From NCBI GenBank assembly GCA_031289285.1, contig JAITPT010000081.1, positions 1-13,069 of the forward strand: a stretch of 13,069 nucleotides of DNA. Reading direction: 5' to 3'. The notes beneath the pieces were generated by a model, which was given only the letters and a program-made list of their open reading frames with translations, was not told the DNA's origin and searched no databases. The stretch comes from Puniceicoccales bacterium. GTDB lineage: Bacteria; Verrucomicrobiota; Verrucomicrobiia; Opitutales; UBA953. The position numbers were made by a program, and so were the translations under genes. Of the stretch, positions 6,259 through 13,069 are shown one piece after another. Position 1 is the stretch's first letter. Every line of letters begins with the position of its first letter.

Positions 6259-7887
6259 ATGAATACGTGGAAAAACTTTCAAAAATACTGTCGCCCCTTT
6301 GATGTGGACGGACGCGCCTTTGCGATAGACCTCAGCCGCGCCCGCTTCCCCAGAAAATTTTTCGGGACACCGGAAACCAAGGATCTTCTCACCGCTGCCT
6401 ACGCGGCGATGGCGAAGCTGGAAAATGGCGAAATCGCAAACCCCGCCGAAAAACGCAGGGTCGGCCACTACTGGCTGCGCGACGCCAACCTCGCCCCCGA
6501 CGCCGAAATCAAAAACGACATCTCCTCTGTGCTCGCCAGCATCGAGACCTTTGCCGCAAAAGTCCTGTCGGGAGAAATCCAAGGCACAGACGGCGCGTTT
6601 GAAAACTTCCTCTGCATCGGCATCGGCGGCTCCGCGCTCGGCCCGCAGTTCCTCGCCGCGCTCGCCCAGCCCAGCAAAAACAAAATCACTCCCTACTTCC
6701 TCGACAACACCGACCCCGACGGCATGGACGACGTGTTTGCGCGGCTCGAGGGCAGGCTCGGCAGGACGCTCGTCATCATTACCTCCAAATCTGGTAGCAC
6801 GAAAGAGACGGCCAACGGCATGATTGAGACCGCCATTCGCTACGAGGCCGCTGCCCTTAAGTTCGGTGCCCACGCCGTCGCCATCACGGGCGCAGACAGC
6901 CGACTCGACAAGTTTGCGCAGGAGCAAAAGTTCCTCGCCCGTTTCCCGATGTGGGACTGGGTGGGCGGGCGCACCAGCAGCCTCTCCGCCGTCGGCCTCT
7001 TGCCCGCCGCGCTTCTCGACATCCCGCTACGTGAGCTTCTCGCCGGCGCCGCCGCGATGGATAAACTCACGCGCAACTTCACCGACTTCGCCGACGAGGC
7101 CGAGGGCAGTTTCCCCGCTAACCCCGCCGCGCTCCTCGCCCTCTCGTGGCATTTCCTCACCAAGGGCAAAGGCGAGCGAGACATGGTCATCCTCCCCTAC
7201 AAAGACCGCCTCCAACTTTTTTCACGCTACCTGCAACAGCTCGTCATGGAGTCGCTGGGCAAAGGCACCGACCTCGGCGGCAATCCCGTCGCGCAGGGCA
7301 TCGCCGTCTATGGCACCAAAGGCTCCACCGACCAACACGCATTCGTCCAGCAACTCCGCGACGGCGTGCCAAACTTTTTTGTCACCTTCGTCGAAGTGCT
7401 GCGCGACCGCGACGGCGCGTCGCAGACCGTCGAGGAAGGCGTCACCAGCGGCGATTATCTGCACGGCTTTTTCCTCGGCACACGTGAGGCGTTGAGCGAG
7501 AAAGACCGGCCCAGCATCACGCTCACCATCGGAGATGTCTCGCCGTTCTCGTTCGGGATGCTCATCGCGCTTTTCGAGCGCGCCGTCGGCTTCTACGCCA
7601 GCTTCGTCAACATCAACGCCTACGACCAGCCCGGCGTCGAGGCCGGCAAAAAAGCCGCCAACCACGTGCTCGGCATACAGGCCAAAATCGTCGAGCTACT
7701 CGCCGCAAAACCCGGCAAACATTTCACCGCAGAAAAAATTGCTCGAAAAATAAATCTTGAGGACGACACGGAACTTGTTTTCAAGGTCTGCGAACACTTG
7801 GCGGCCAACCCCGACAAGAGGATTGCAAAACAACCAACAGCCGTTTTCTTCGACTCAACTTTCACCTTCACCAAATCCAAACACTAA
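6259..7887 (+). CDS. pgi: Glucose-6-phosphate isomerase with C-terminal extension
   Basis: The product has 542 residues and interconverts glucose 6-phosphate and fructose 6-phosphate in glycolysis and gluconeogenesis. The SIS-fold hallmarks are clear: GIGGSALGPQ (121-130), ITSKSGSTKETANG (174-187), WVGGRTSSLSAVG (234-246), the active-site Glu in VMESLGKG (331), His360 in GSTDQHAFVQQ, and Lys464 in DQPGVEAGKK. The last 60 or so residues go beyond the catalytic core. FTAEKIARKI then VFKVCEHLAANPDKR (about 489-521) look like a small winged-helix or helix-turn-helix unit. The start at 6259 gives a typical N-terminus (MNTWKNFQKY); further upstream the frame is low-quality sequence. No Shine-Dalgarno is present. 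The next gene starts 19 bp after the stop, so the two are probably co-transcribed. Confidence 0.95.
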   Translation: MNTWKNFQKYCRPFDVDGRAFAIDLSRARFPRKFFGTPETKDLLTAAYAAMAKLENGEIANPAEKRRVGHYWLRDANLAPDAEIKNDISSVLASIETFAAKVLSGEIQGTDGAFENFLCIGIGGSALGPQFLAALAQPSKNKITPYFLDNTDPDGMDDVFARLEGRLGRTLVIITSKSGSTKETANGMIETAIRYEAAALKFGAHAVAITGADSRLDKFAQEQKFLARFPMWDWVGGRTSSLSAVGLLPAALLDIPLRELLAGAAAMDKLTRNFTDFADEAEGSFPANPAALLALSWHFLTKGKGERDMVILPYKDRLQLFSRYLQQLVMESLGKGTDLGGNPVAQGIAVYGTKGSTDQHAFVQQLRDGVPNFFVTFVEVLRDRDGASQTVEEGVTSGDYLHGFFLGTREALSEKDRPSITLTIGDVSPFSFGMLIALFERAVGFYASFVNINAYDQPGVEAGKKAANHVLGIQAKIVELLAAKPGKHFTAEKIARKINLEDDTELVFKVCEHLAANPDKRIAKQPTAVFFDSTFTFTKSKH

Positions 7888-7906
7888 CAGTCAGCTACCA
7901 CTCCCC

Positions 7907-9097
7907 ATGAACAAAACCGTCTCGCTCATAGTAAGACTCCTCGCGATCCTCGCCGCCATCGGCTCAGGCGTCGCTTGGTATGTCATCAACACATACAACC
8001 TCGAGCATGCCATGAAACAATCGGCGTGGCTCGAGAACAGAAGCCGCCTTTCTGCGCTCGGCGTCAAAAGCACCGACCAGAAAAACGAAGTCACAGGACT
8101 ACCCGTCGCTCCCGAATACATCGGCGACAAAGCGGTGCGCCCTGACCACAAGGACGCCTCGCCGTTCACCAAACGTATGGACCGCCTCGACGGCGGCACC
8201 ACTGGCGGCGCACCGAAGCTCATCGCCGACCTCTACGCTCGGATTGATGACCTCATCGGGCGCAAGAACACTCTCGACGACATCGTCGCCGCCCGCGACA
8301 CGACAATCAAAGAGCGCGACGCAACCATCGCTGGTCTCGAAGACGACAAGCGCAAGCTCACCACCGAGCGAAATAAACTCGCCGACGATGGCCGCGCCAA
8401 AGATGCGACAATCGCCTCCCTCACGTCGGAGAAAGCCGCCTTGCAGGAGACCGTCTCCGAGCGCGACAAAACGATCGCCGCCATGTTCACCAAGGAAGCC
8501 TACGACGCCGAGGTCAACCTCCGCAAAGAAGCCGAAGACAAGGTGGACAAAACCTCGCGCATCTACGCACGCCTCTGGAACTGGGGCGAACGCGAGACAG
8601 GCGTCAAGCCGCCCTACGTGAAAGACCCGCTCGACAAAAACCAAGTCGCGCTCGACGTGCCCAAGCCCAAAGAAGCCACGCCCAAGGTGCTCACGACTAT
8701 CGCCACCGTGGACTACCGCAAAGGTCTCCTCACCCTCTTCGTCGGCAAAGACGAAAAAGAGAACGCACTCAAAGCACCACAAATCTACGACGTCGAAGTC
8801 GAGGGAGCCGTCATCGGCAGAATTCGCGTCACCGAGGTGCTCGACAGCATGACCGTCGCGACCATCTTGGCAGACACCAACCAACGCCTCCTCGTCAAGA
8901 ACGCCGTCGTGCGCCTCATCCGCACCCAAGCGAAAACCGAGGATAAGGGTTCCATCACTTCCGGCCTGACCACCACCACAACCGCCGTGCCCACCACCCG
9001 CGTCGCCGCCCCGCCGCCGCCCGCGCCCGCGCCAGAGGCCGCTGCCTCGCCATTCGGCGCAGGTGCCGCCGCCCCGCTCCCGCCGCCCGAATTGTAA
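7907..9097 (+). CDS. Membrane-anchored coiled-coil protein, function unknown
   Basis: The product has 396 residues and I do not recognise its family. Residues 5-27 form one N-terminal membrane segment (LIVRLLAILAAIGSGVAWYV region) with the rest probably periplasmic. Residues about 118-215 are strongly charged and heptad-like (KERDATIAGLEDDKRKL, SERDKTIAAM), consistent with a long coiled coil. Residues about 265-345 look like a small beta domain: TIATVDYRKGLLTLFVG, then VEGAVIGRIRVTEVLDSMTV. The tail (about 354-396) is Thr-rich, then Pro/Ala-rich. The plan resembles MreC (membrane segment, coiled coil, beta domain), but I see no MreC signature and would not call it that. It starts 19 bp after pgi and ends 49 bp before a small lipoprotein gene, so it is probably in the same operon. 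The reading frame and domain pattern are convincing. Confidence 0.8.
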   Translation: MNKTVSLIVRLLAILAAIGSGVAWYVINTYNLEHAMKQSAWLENRSRLSALGVKSTDQKNEVTGLPVAPEYIGDKAVRPDHKDASPFTKRMDRLDGGTTGGAPKLIADLYARIDDLIGRKNTLDDIVAARDTTIKERDATIAGLEDDKRKLTTERNKLADDGRAKDATIASLTSEKAALQETVSERDKTIAAMFTKEAYDAEVNLRKEAEDKVDKTSRIYARLWNWGERETGVKPPYVKDPLDKNQVALDVPKPKEATPKVLTTIATVDYRKGLLTLFVGKDEKENALKAPQIYDVEVEGAVIGRIRVTEVLDSMTVATILADTNQRLLVKNAVVRLIRTQAKTEDKGSITSGLTTTTTAVPTTRVAAPPPPAPAPEAAASPFGAGAAAPLPPPEL

Positions 9098-9146
9098 GAC
9101 CGGAGACCTCCGCAAAAATCACAAGGTCGAAAACTCAAGTTTGAAT

Positions 9147-9311
9147 ATGCGCAACACACTCCTTGCTTCATTCCTCATGGTCGCAGCCGCCGCCTTCCTC
9201 GGCGGTTGCGAAACTCCGCGCTCCGACGACAGCACGCAGCCGCACAACGCGCCGCAGTCTTGGGAAGGAAACATGCCCGGTATGAGCGGAATGGGCACAA
9301 GCAATAGGTGA
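9147..9311 (+). CDS. Small predicted lipoprotein (54 aa)
   Basis: The product is a 54-residue prelipoprotein. MRNTLLASFLMVAAAAF leads to the lipobox LGGC (Cys22), leaving a 33-residue mature peptide that is polar and ends in a Met/Gly-rich stretch (NMPGMSGMG). The residue after Cys is Glu, so the inner-membrane Asp+2 rule does not apply. The start at 9147 was chosen because it opens directly into the signal; the longer frame back to 9063 overlaps the end of the previous gene. The stop is only 6 bp before holA, which suggests translational coupling. In proteobacteria the lipoprotein gene just before holA is lptE, but this product is far too short to be LptE and shows no similarity to it. No function is assigned. 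Confidence 0.7.
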   Translation: MRNTLLASFLMVAAAAFLGGCETPRSDDSTQPHNAPQSWEGNMPGMSGMGTSNR

Positions 9312-9317
9312 CGCCTC

Positions 9318-10514
9318 ATGGTGCCGAAGTTTTATTTCTTCACCGGAGACGACGACTACTTGGTGGACGCCGCCGCGAGAGAATGCTACTCGCGGCTCGC
9401 CCAAGATACCGATGAGTTTTCTCGCGAAATCATTGACGGCTCCGCCTCAAAAATCGAAGAGGCGGACAAGATGCTCGACCTCTTCCTCTCCGCCATAAAA
9501 ACAATCCCGCTATTCGGCGGAAAAAAATGCGTCTGGCTGCGCGGGATAAATTGGCTCTCACGCACCAGTCGGCTCGTCTCCGGCGACGAAGAAGGCGGCA
9601 GCAGTGGCGGCGGCGGCGGCGAGAATGCCGACGGGGACGACCCCGCTCCTGTCAGCGAAAAAACCGCATCCAAAAAAGAAAAAGAGAAAGGCAGCGAAAA
9701 AGGATATGGCGAAATCCTTTGCGACGGTTTGCAAAACCTCGACCCCGAGAACGTCGCCCTCGTCGTCAGCGCACACTCGCCCGATGGCGTGCGCAAAGAG
9801 GTGAAATGGCTCAAGACCAACGGCGAGACCAAAGACTTCCCCGCCGCCGGCGACAGAAAAAACTCCGGCGCCCGCGAGGCCATGCTCGACGGCATTCTCG
9901 AAAACGAGGCCACACTCCAAAAAATTTCCATCCCCCGCAACGTGCGCGAGGAACTGCTTGCGAAGGTCGGCGGAAACATCCGCCTCGCCGTCGAAGAGGT
10001 GCGCAAACTCGCCTGCTACACAGGCGAAGGCGGAAAAATCTCCGCCGACGACGTGATGCGCCTCGTGCCCGATTTCGGAGAGGGCGACTTCTTCGAGGCC
10101 GCAGAAGCCTTCTACGCCGCAAACCCAGAATGGGCACTCGACGCCCTGCACAGATTTTTCTTCAAAAACGTAATGGGCGGACGCGCCCTCCACGCGACAA
10201 TGCTCAAACGAAACCGCCTCCTCATTCAGCTTCGCGCCCTGCTCGACGCCGGAGTGCAGGTCGGCAATGGGTTCGGGCGCGGCGCGGACAACTTCAAAAA
10301 GTTCTTCGGCGACAACTCCGAAAAGTCCGAGCTAAACGTCTTCACCCAGCACCCGTTCTACCTCTCCCGCCTCGCCCCCTCCGTAAGAAAGTTTTCCCTA
10401 AAAAAACTCATAGACATCCAGCTCGGCCTCGCCGAAGTGTTTATGCAAATGATCGCCCGCTCTACCGACCACGAGGGCGTCTTCCGCGAATTTTTCTCCG
10501 AACAATTGACCTGA
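9318..10514 (+). CDS. holA: DNA polymerase III subunit delta
   Basis: The product has 398 residues and resembles HolA, the clamp-loader delta subunit that opens the sliding beta clamp during replication. The N-terminus FYFFTGDDDYLVDAAARE (5-22) matches the family's opening block. IKTIPLFGGKKCVWLRG (60-76) and EELLAKVGGNIRLAVEEVRKL (211-231, the collar-proximal helices) follow, with KISADDVMRLV (240-250) and the C-terminal collar helices (about 255-398). A low-complexity insert lies at about 89-129: Gly/Ser-rich, then acidic, then Lys/Glu-rich (SKKEKEKGSEKG region). It makes the protein longer than the E. coli version of about 343 residues. The start follows the lipoprotein stop by 6 bp, and AGGTGA at 9306-9311 is the only Shine-Dalgarno-like site among the main genes here. 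A probable terminator follows. Confidence 0.88.
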   Translation: MVPKFYFFTGDDDYLVDAAARECYSRLAQDTDEFSREIIDGSASKIEEADKMLDLFLSAIKTIPLFGGKKCVWLRGINWLSRTSRLVSGDEEGGSSGGGGGENADGDDPAPVSEKTASKKEKEKGSEKGYGEILCDGLQNLDPENVALVVSAHSPDGVRKEVKWLKTNGETKDFPAAGDRKNSGAREAMLDGILENEATLQKISIPRNVREELLAKVGGNIRLAVEEVRKLACYTGEGGKISADDVMRLVPDFGEGDFFEAAEAFYAANPEWALDALHRFFFKNVMGGRALHATMLKRNRLLIQLRALLDAGVQVGNGFGRGADNFKKFFGDNSEKSELNVFTQHPFYLSRLAPSVRKFSLKKLIDIQLGLAEVFMQMIARSTDHEGVFREFFSEQLT

Positions 10515-10557
10515 CCCAACCCGACCTGAAAACCGCAAGAGACACGCCTACCAGATG

Positions 10558-10585
10558 CCGAGCGCAGTCGAGCGCGGTTTTTTTT
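10558..10585 (+). terminator. Probable Rho-independent terminator after holA
   Basis: GCGC (10562-10565) can pair with GCGC (10572-10575) around the loop AGTCGA, extended by CC/GG with a two-base bulge. Eight T follow immediately (10578-10585), then eight G. The stem is short, but its position 43 bp after holA and before the independent ettA gene fits termination of the pgi-to-holA series. Confidence 0.6.
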
Positions 10586-10624
10586 GGGGGGGGCAAGTAA
10601 AAGTAGAAGCACAAATCGAACGCC

Positions 10625-12304
<1,680 letters not shown>

Positions 12305-12309
12305 TCCCC

Positions 12310-12337
12310 AAACCGGCCCGCATTAACTACCGTTTTT
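12310..12337 (+). terminator. Weak candidate terminator after ettA
   Basis: AAACCGG (12310-12316) can pair with CCGTTT (12330-12335) with one bulged C, and the run of T extends to 12337. The stem is short and the loop is 13 bases, so this is a weak call supported mainly by its position just past the ettA stop. Confidence 0.3.
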
Positions 12338-12401
12338 GGATAATTGCCTATAGCGCAGCCACATAGGAGGCAAACTCCACAATGCCCTGGACAAGCCGTC
12401 A

Positions 12402-12535
12402 GAATAATTTACCAGACTAAAAAAACCACTTGACCCGCAGGAGGCGACATGGACACGGCTGCGCCGCGCACAACACGTGCGAGAATAGATACGCGTTGCG
12501 TGTGTGGCACAGACATCTCGTCCGTGTGTGCGGGA
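12402..12535 (+). repeat. Right-flank tandem repeat, unit 1
   Basis: The unit begins with the boundary motif GAATAATTTACCAGACTAA (12402-12420). It continues AAAAACCACTTGACCCGCAGGAGG, then ATGGACACGGCTGCGCCGCG and ATACGCGTTGCGTGTGTGGC. Units 2 and 3 repeat this order with few changes. The gene-free DNA from 12305 to 12401 before it holds nothing I recognise beyond the weak terminator. Confidence 0.85.
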
Positions 12536-12571
12536 GAAATAATTTACCAGGCTAAAGAAGCGTCGGAATAA
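12449..12571 (+). CDS. Doubtful 40-aa ORF in repeat unit 1
   Basis: An ATG at 12449 lies 4 bases after a perfect AGGAGG and opens 40 codons starting MDTAAPRTTRARIDTRCVCG. The frame ends at the TAA inside the second boundary motif (12566-12584). The same frame is open in units 2 and 3. Against coding: the differences between units are not concentrated at silent positions (for example Arg to Pro and Ile to Ala), and the DNA is repetitive. No similarity is recognised. It is kept as a candidate because of the ribosome-binding site. Confidence 0.2.
   Translation: MDTAAPRTTRARIDTRCVCGTDISSVCAGEIIYQAKEASE
12536..12565 (+). repeat. Truncated repeat unit between units 1 and 2
   Basis: This 30-bp segment holds a full boundary motif (AATAATTTACCAGGCTAA, 12538-12555) and then GAAGCGTCG, where it meets the next boundary motif at 12566. 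The rest of the unit is missing. Two boundary motifs back to back suggest deletion by recombination or insertion of one unit at the edge of another. Confidence 0.75.
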
Positions 12572-12723
12572 TTTACCAGGCTAAAAAAAACACTTGACCC
12601 GCAGGAGGCGACATGGGCACGGCTGCGCCGCGCACAACACCGGCAAGAGCAGATACGCGTTGCGTGTGTGGCACAGACATCTCGTCCGTGTGTGGGCGGG
12701 CGGGGGCGTCATCTGCCGCGTCG
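12566..12723 (+). repeat. Right-flank tandem repeat, unit 2
   Basis: The unit begins GAATAATTTACCAGGCTAA (12566-12584), followed by a run of A, ACACTTGACC and CGCAGGAGG. The body matches unit 1, then adds a G-rich tail (GGGCGGGCGGGGGCG) before GCGTCG and the next boundary. It is about 24 bp longer than unit 1 because of this tail. Confidence 0.85.
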
Positions 12724-12729
12724 GAATAA
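12613..12729 (+). CDS. Doubtful 38-aa ORF in repeat unit 2
   Basis: This is the counterpart of the unit 1 ORF: perfect AGGAGG, 4-base spacer, then ATG and MGTAAPRTTPARADTRCVCG, ending in GAATAA of the next boundary motif. It shares most of its first 27 residues with the unit 1 ORF, then diverges in the G-rich tail. Evidence for translation is limited to the ribosome-binding site and the retained frame. Confidence 0.2.
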   Translation: MGTAAPRTTPARADTRCVCGTDISSVCGRAGASSAASE

Positions 12730-12837
12730 TTTACCAGACTAAAAAAACCACTTGACCTGCGGCGGGCGACATGGACACGGCTGCGCCGCGCACAACACGT
12801 GCGAGAGCAGATACGCGTTGCGTGTGTGGCACAGACA
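12724..12837 (+). repeat. Right-flank tandem repeat, unit 3 (partial)
   Basis: The unit begins GAATAATTTACCAGACTAA (12724-12742), then CACTTGACCTGCGGCGGGCG in place of the AGGAGG version. It follows units 1 and 2 to GGCACAGACA near 12837, where homology stops. From there to 13069 the DNA holds the hairpin element at 12883-12974 and nothing else I can name. The frame from 12771 stays open for 85 codons to 13028, but it runs through that hairpin DNA and I do not call it a gene. Confidence 0.8.
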
Positions 12838-12882
12838 AAATCTGGTTCCTCGCTACTTTGAGTGGAAGCTCGGACGCCTCCA

Positions 12883-12974
12883 GCCCCGCATGGGGCGAGA
12901 TGTGCATAACCGGAGGTGTAGCACAGCGAAACCTCCGGTCAGCCGCGCATCCGCAACAAAGCCCCGCATGGGGC
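12883..12974. repeat. REP-like hairpin pair flanking a 9-bp inverted repeat
   Basis: AGCCCCGCATGGGGCGAGAT occurs twice (12882-12901 and 12960-12979); each copy holds the hairpin GCCCC-GCAT-GGGGC. Between them ACCGGAGGT (12909-12917) and ACCTCCGGT (12931-12939) form a perfect 9-bp inverted repeat around GTAGCACAGCGA. This arrangement resembles short interspersed palindromic repeats that REP-associated transposases mobilise in other bacteria; that link is inferred, and no such transposase is in the window. Confidence 0.7.
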
Positions 12975-13069
12975 GAGATTATCGGATTACCAGATGCTGG
13001 TGGTGTGTATTCCGTTGCAATTTCGTAGAGGGCGCGTGGTGGGCACTGCACGGGAAAGTTGCACGAACC

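Noticed and set aside
6127..6927. 266-codon minus-strand frame overlapping the start of pgi
   Set aside because: pgi is certain from its catalytic motifs. The opposing frame crosses the divergent promoter region and has no domain.
7907..9097. MreC assignment for the coiled-coil protein
   Set aside because: The overall plan is similar, but no MreC-specific motif is seen and mreB/mreD are not adjacent.
8099..9115. 338-codon minus-strand frame opposite the coiled-coil gene
   Set aside because: The plus-strand frame has a membrane segment, coiled coil and operon spacing. The minus frame has only biased composition.
12430..12450. TTGACC (12430, 12594, 12752) as a -35 box with an AT-rich upstream element
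   Set aside because: No AT-rich -10 lies 16-18 bp downstream in any unit; the AGGAGG-ATG begins there instead.
12402..12837. CRISPR array
   Set aside because: Units are over 100 bp and alike throughout, with no short identical repeats separated by unique spacers and no cas genes.

Overview
The window reads as a piece of a GC-rich Gram-negative chromosome, most likely from the Verrucomicrobiota (Opitutaceae-like). That assignment is an inference from overall protein character, the many outer-envelope lipoproteins, start sites that mostly lack a Shine-Dalgarno sequence, and intergenic DNA full of repeats. No rRNA or other decisive taxonomic marker is present. No tRNA, rRNA, CRISPR array, prophage or transposase gene is visible.

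Layout. Positions 1-718 hold no convincing gene. They carry two long imperfect direct repeats (1-259 and 472-737), three copies of a palindrome plus T-tract motif, and a nested inverted repeat (296-481). From 719 to 6118 six genes run leftward (minus strand): leuD (leucine biosynthesis), a DEDDy 3'-5' exonuclease, a COG3014-type lipoprotein, a YcfL-type lipoprotein, an LpoB-type penicillin-binding-protein activator, and an LpxR-type lipid A 3'-O-deacylase. From 6259 to 12304 five genes run rightward: pgi (glucose-6-phosphate isomerase), a membrane-anchored coiled-coil protein of unknown function, a 54-residue lipoprotein, holA (DNA polymerase III delta subunit) and ettA (ABC-F translation factor). 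leuD and pgi are divergent across 140 bp. A probable terminator separates holA from ettA. Positions 12305-13069 are again gene-poor: tandem repeat units of about 110-160 bp, then hairpin-rich REP-like DNA.

How the genes fit together. The leftward block ends in an envelope module. COG3014, YcfL and LpoB are consecutive predicted lipoproteins, a grouping known from gammaproteobacteria, where LpoB activates the peptidoglycan synthase PBP1b from the outer membrane. The neighbouring LpxR-like beta-barrel would remodel lipid A in the same membrane. The rightward block is mostly housekeeping: glycolysis, replication clamp loading and translation.

The most unusual material is the repeat DNA. The two flanks, more than 11 kb apart, share a related boundary motif (GAATAATT, then CAG, CTAA, a run of seven A or T in the best copies, CTTG, CAGG). 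The right-hand units each hold a short in-frame ORF, two of them behind a perfect AGGAGG, in a window where almost no ordinary gene has such a site. The left-hand repeat supplies the last codons and stop of the LpxR-like gene. I found no clear new defence or metabolic system. The best candidates for something undescribed are this repeat family and the 7907-9097 gene.
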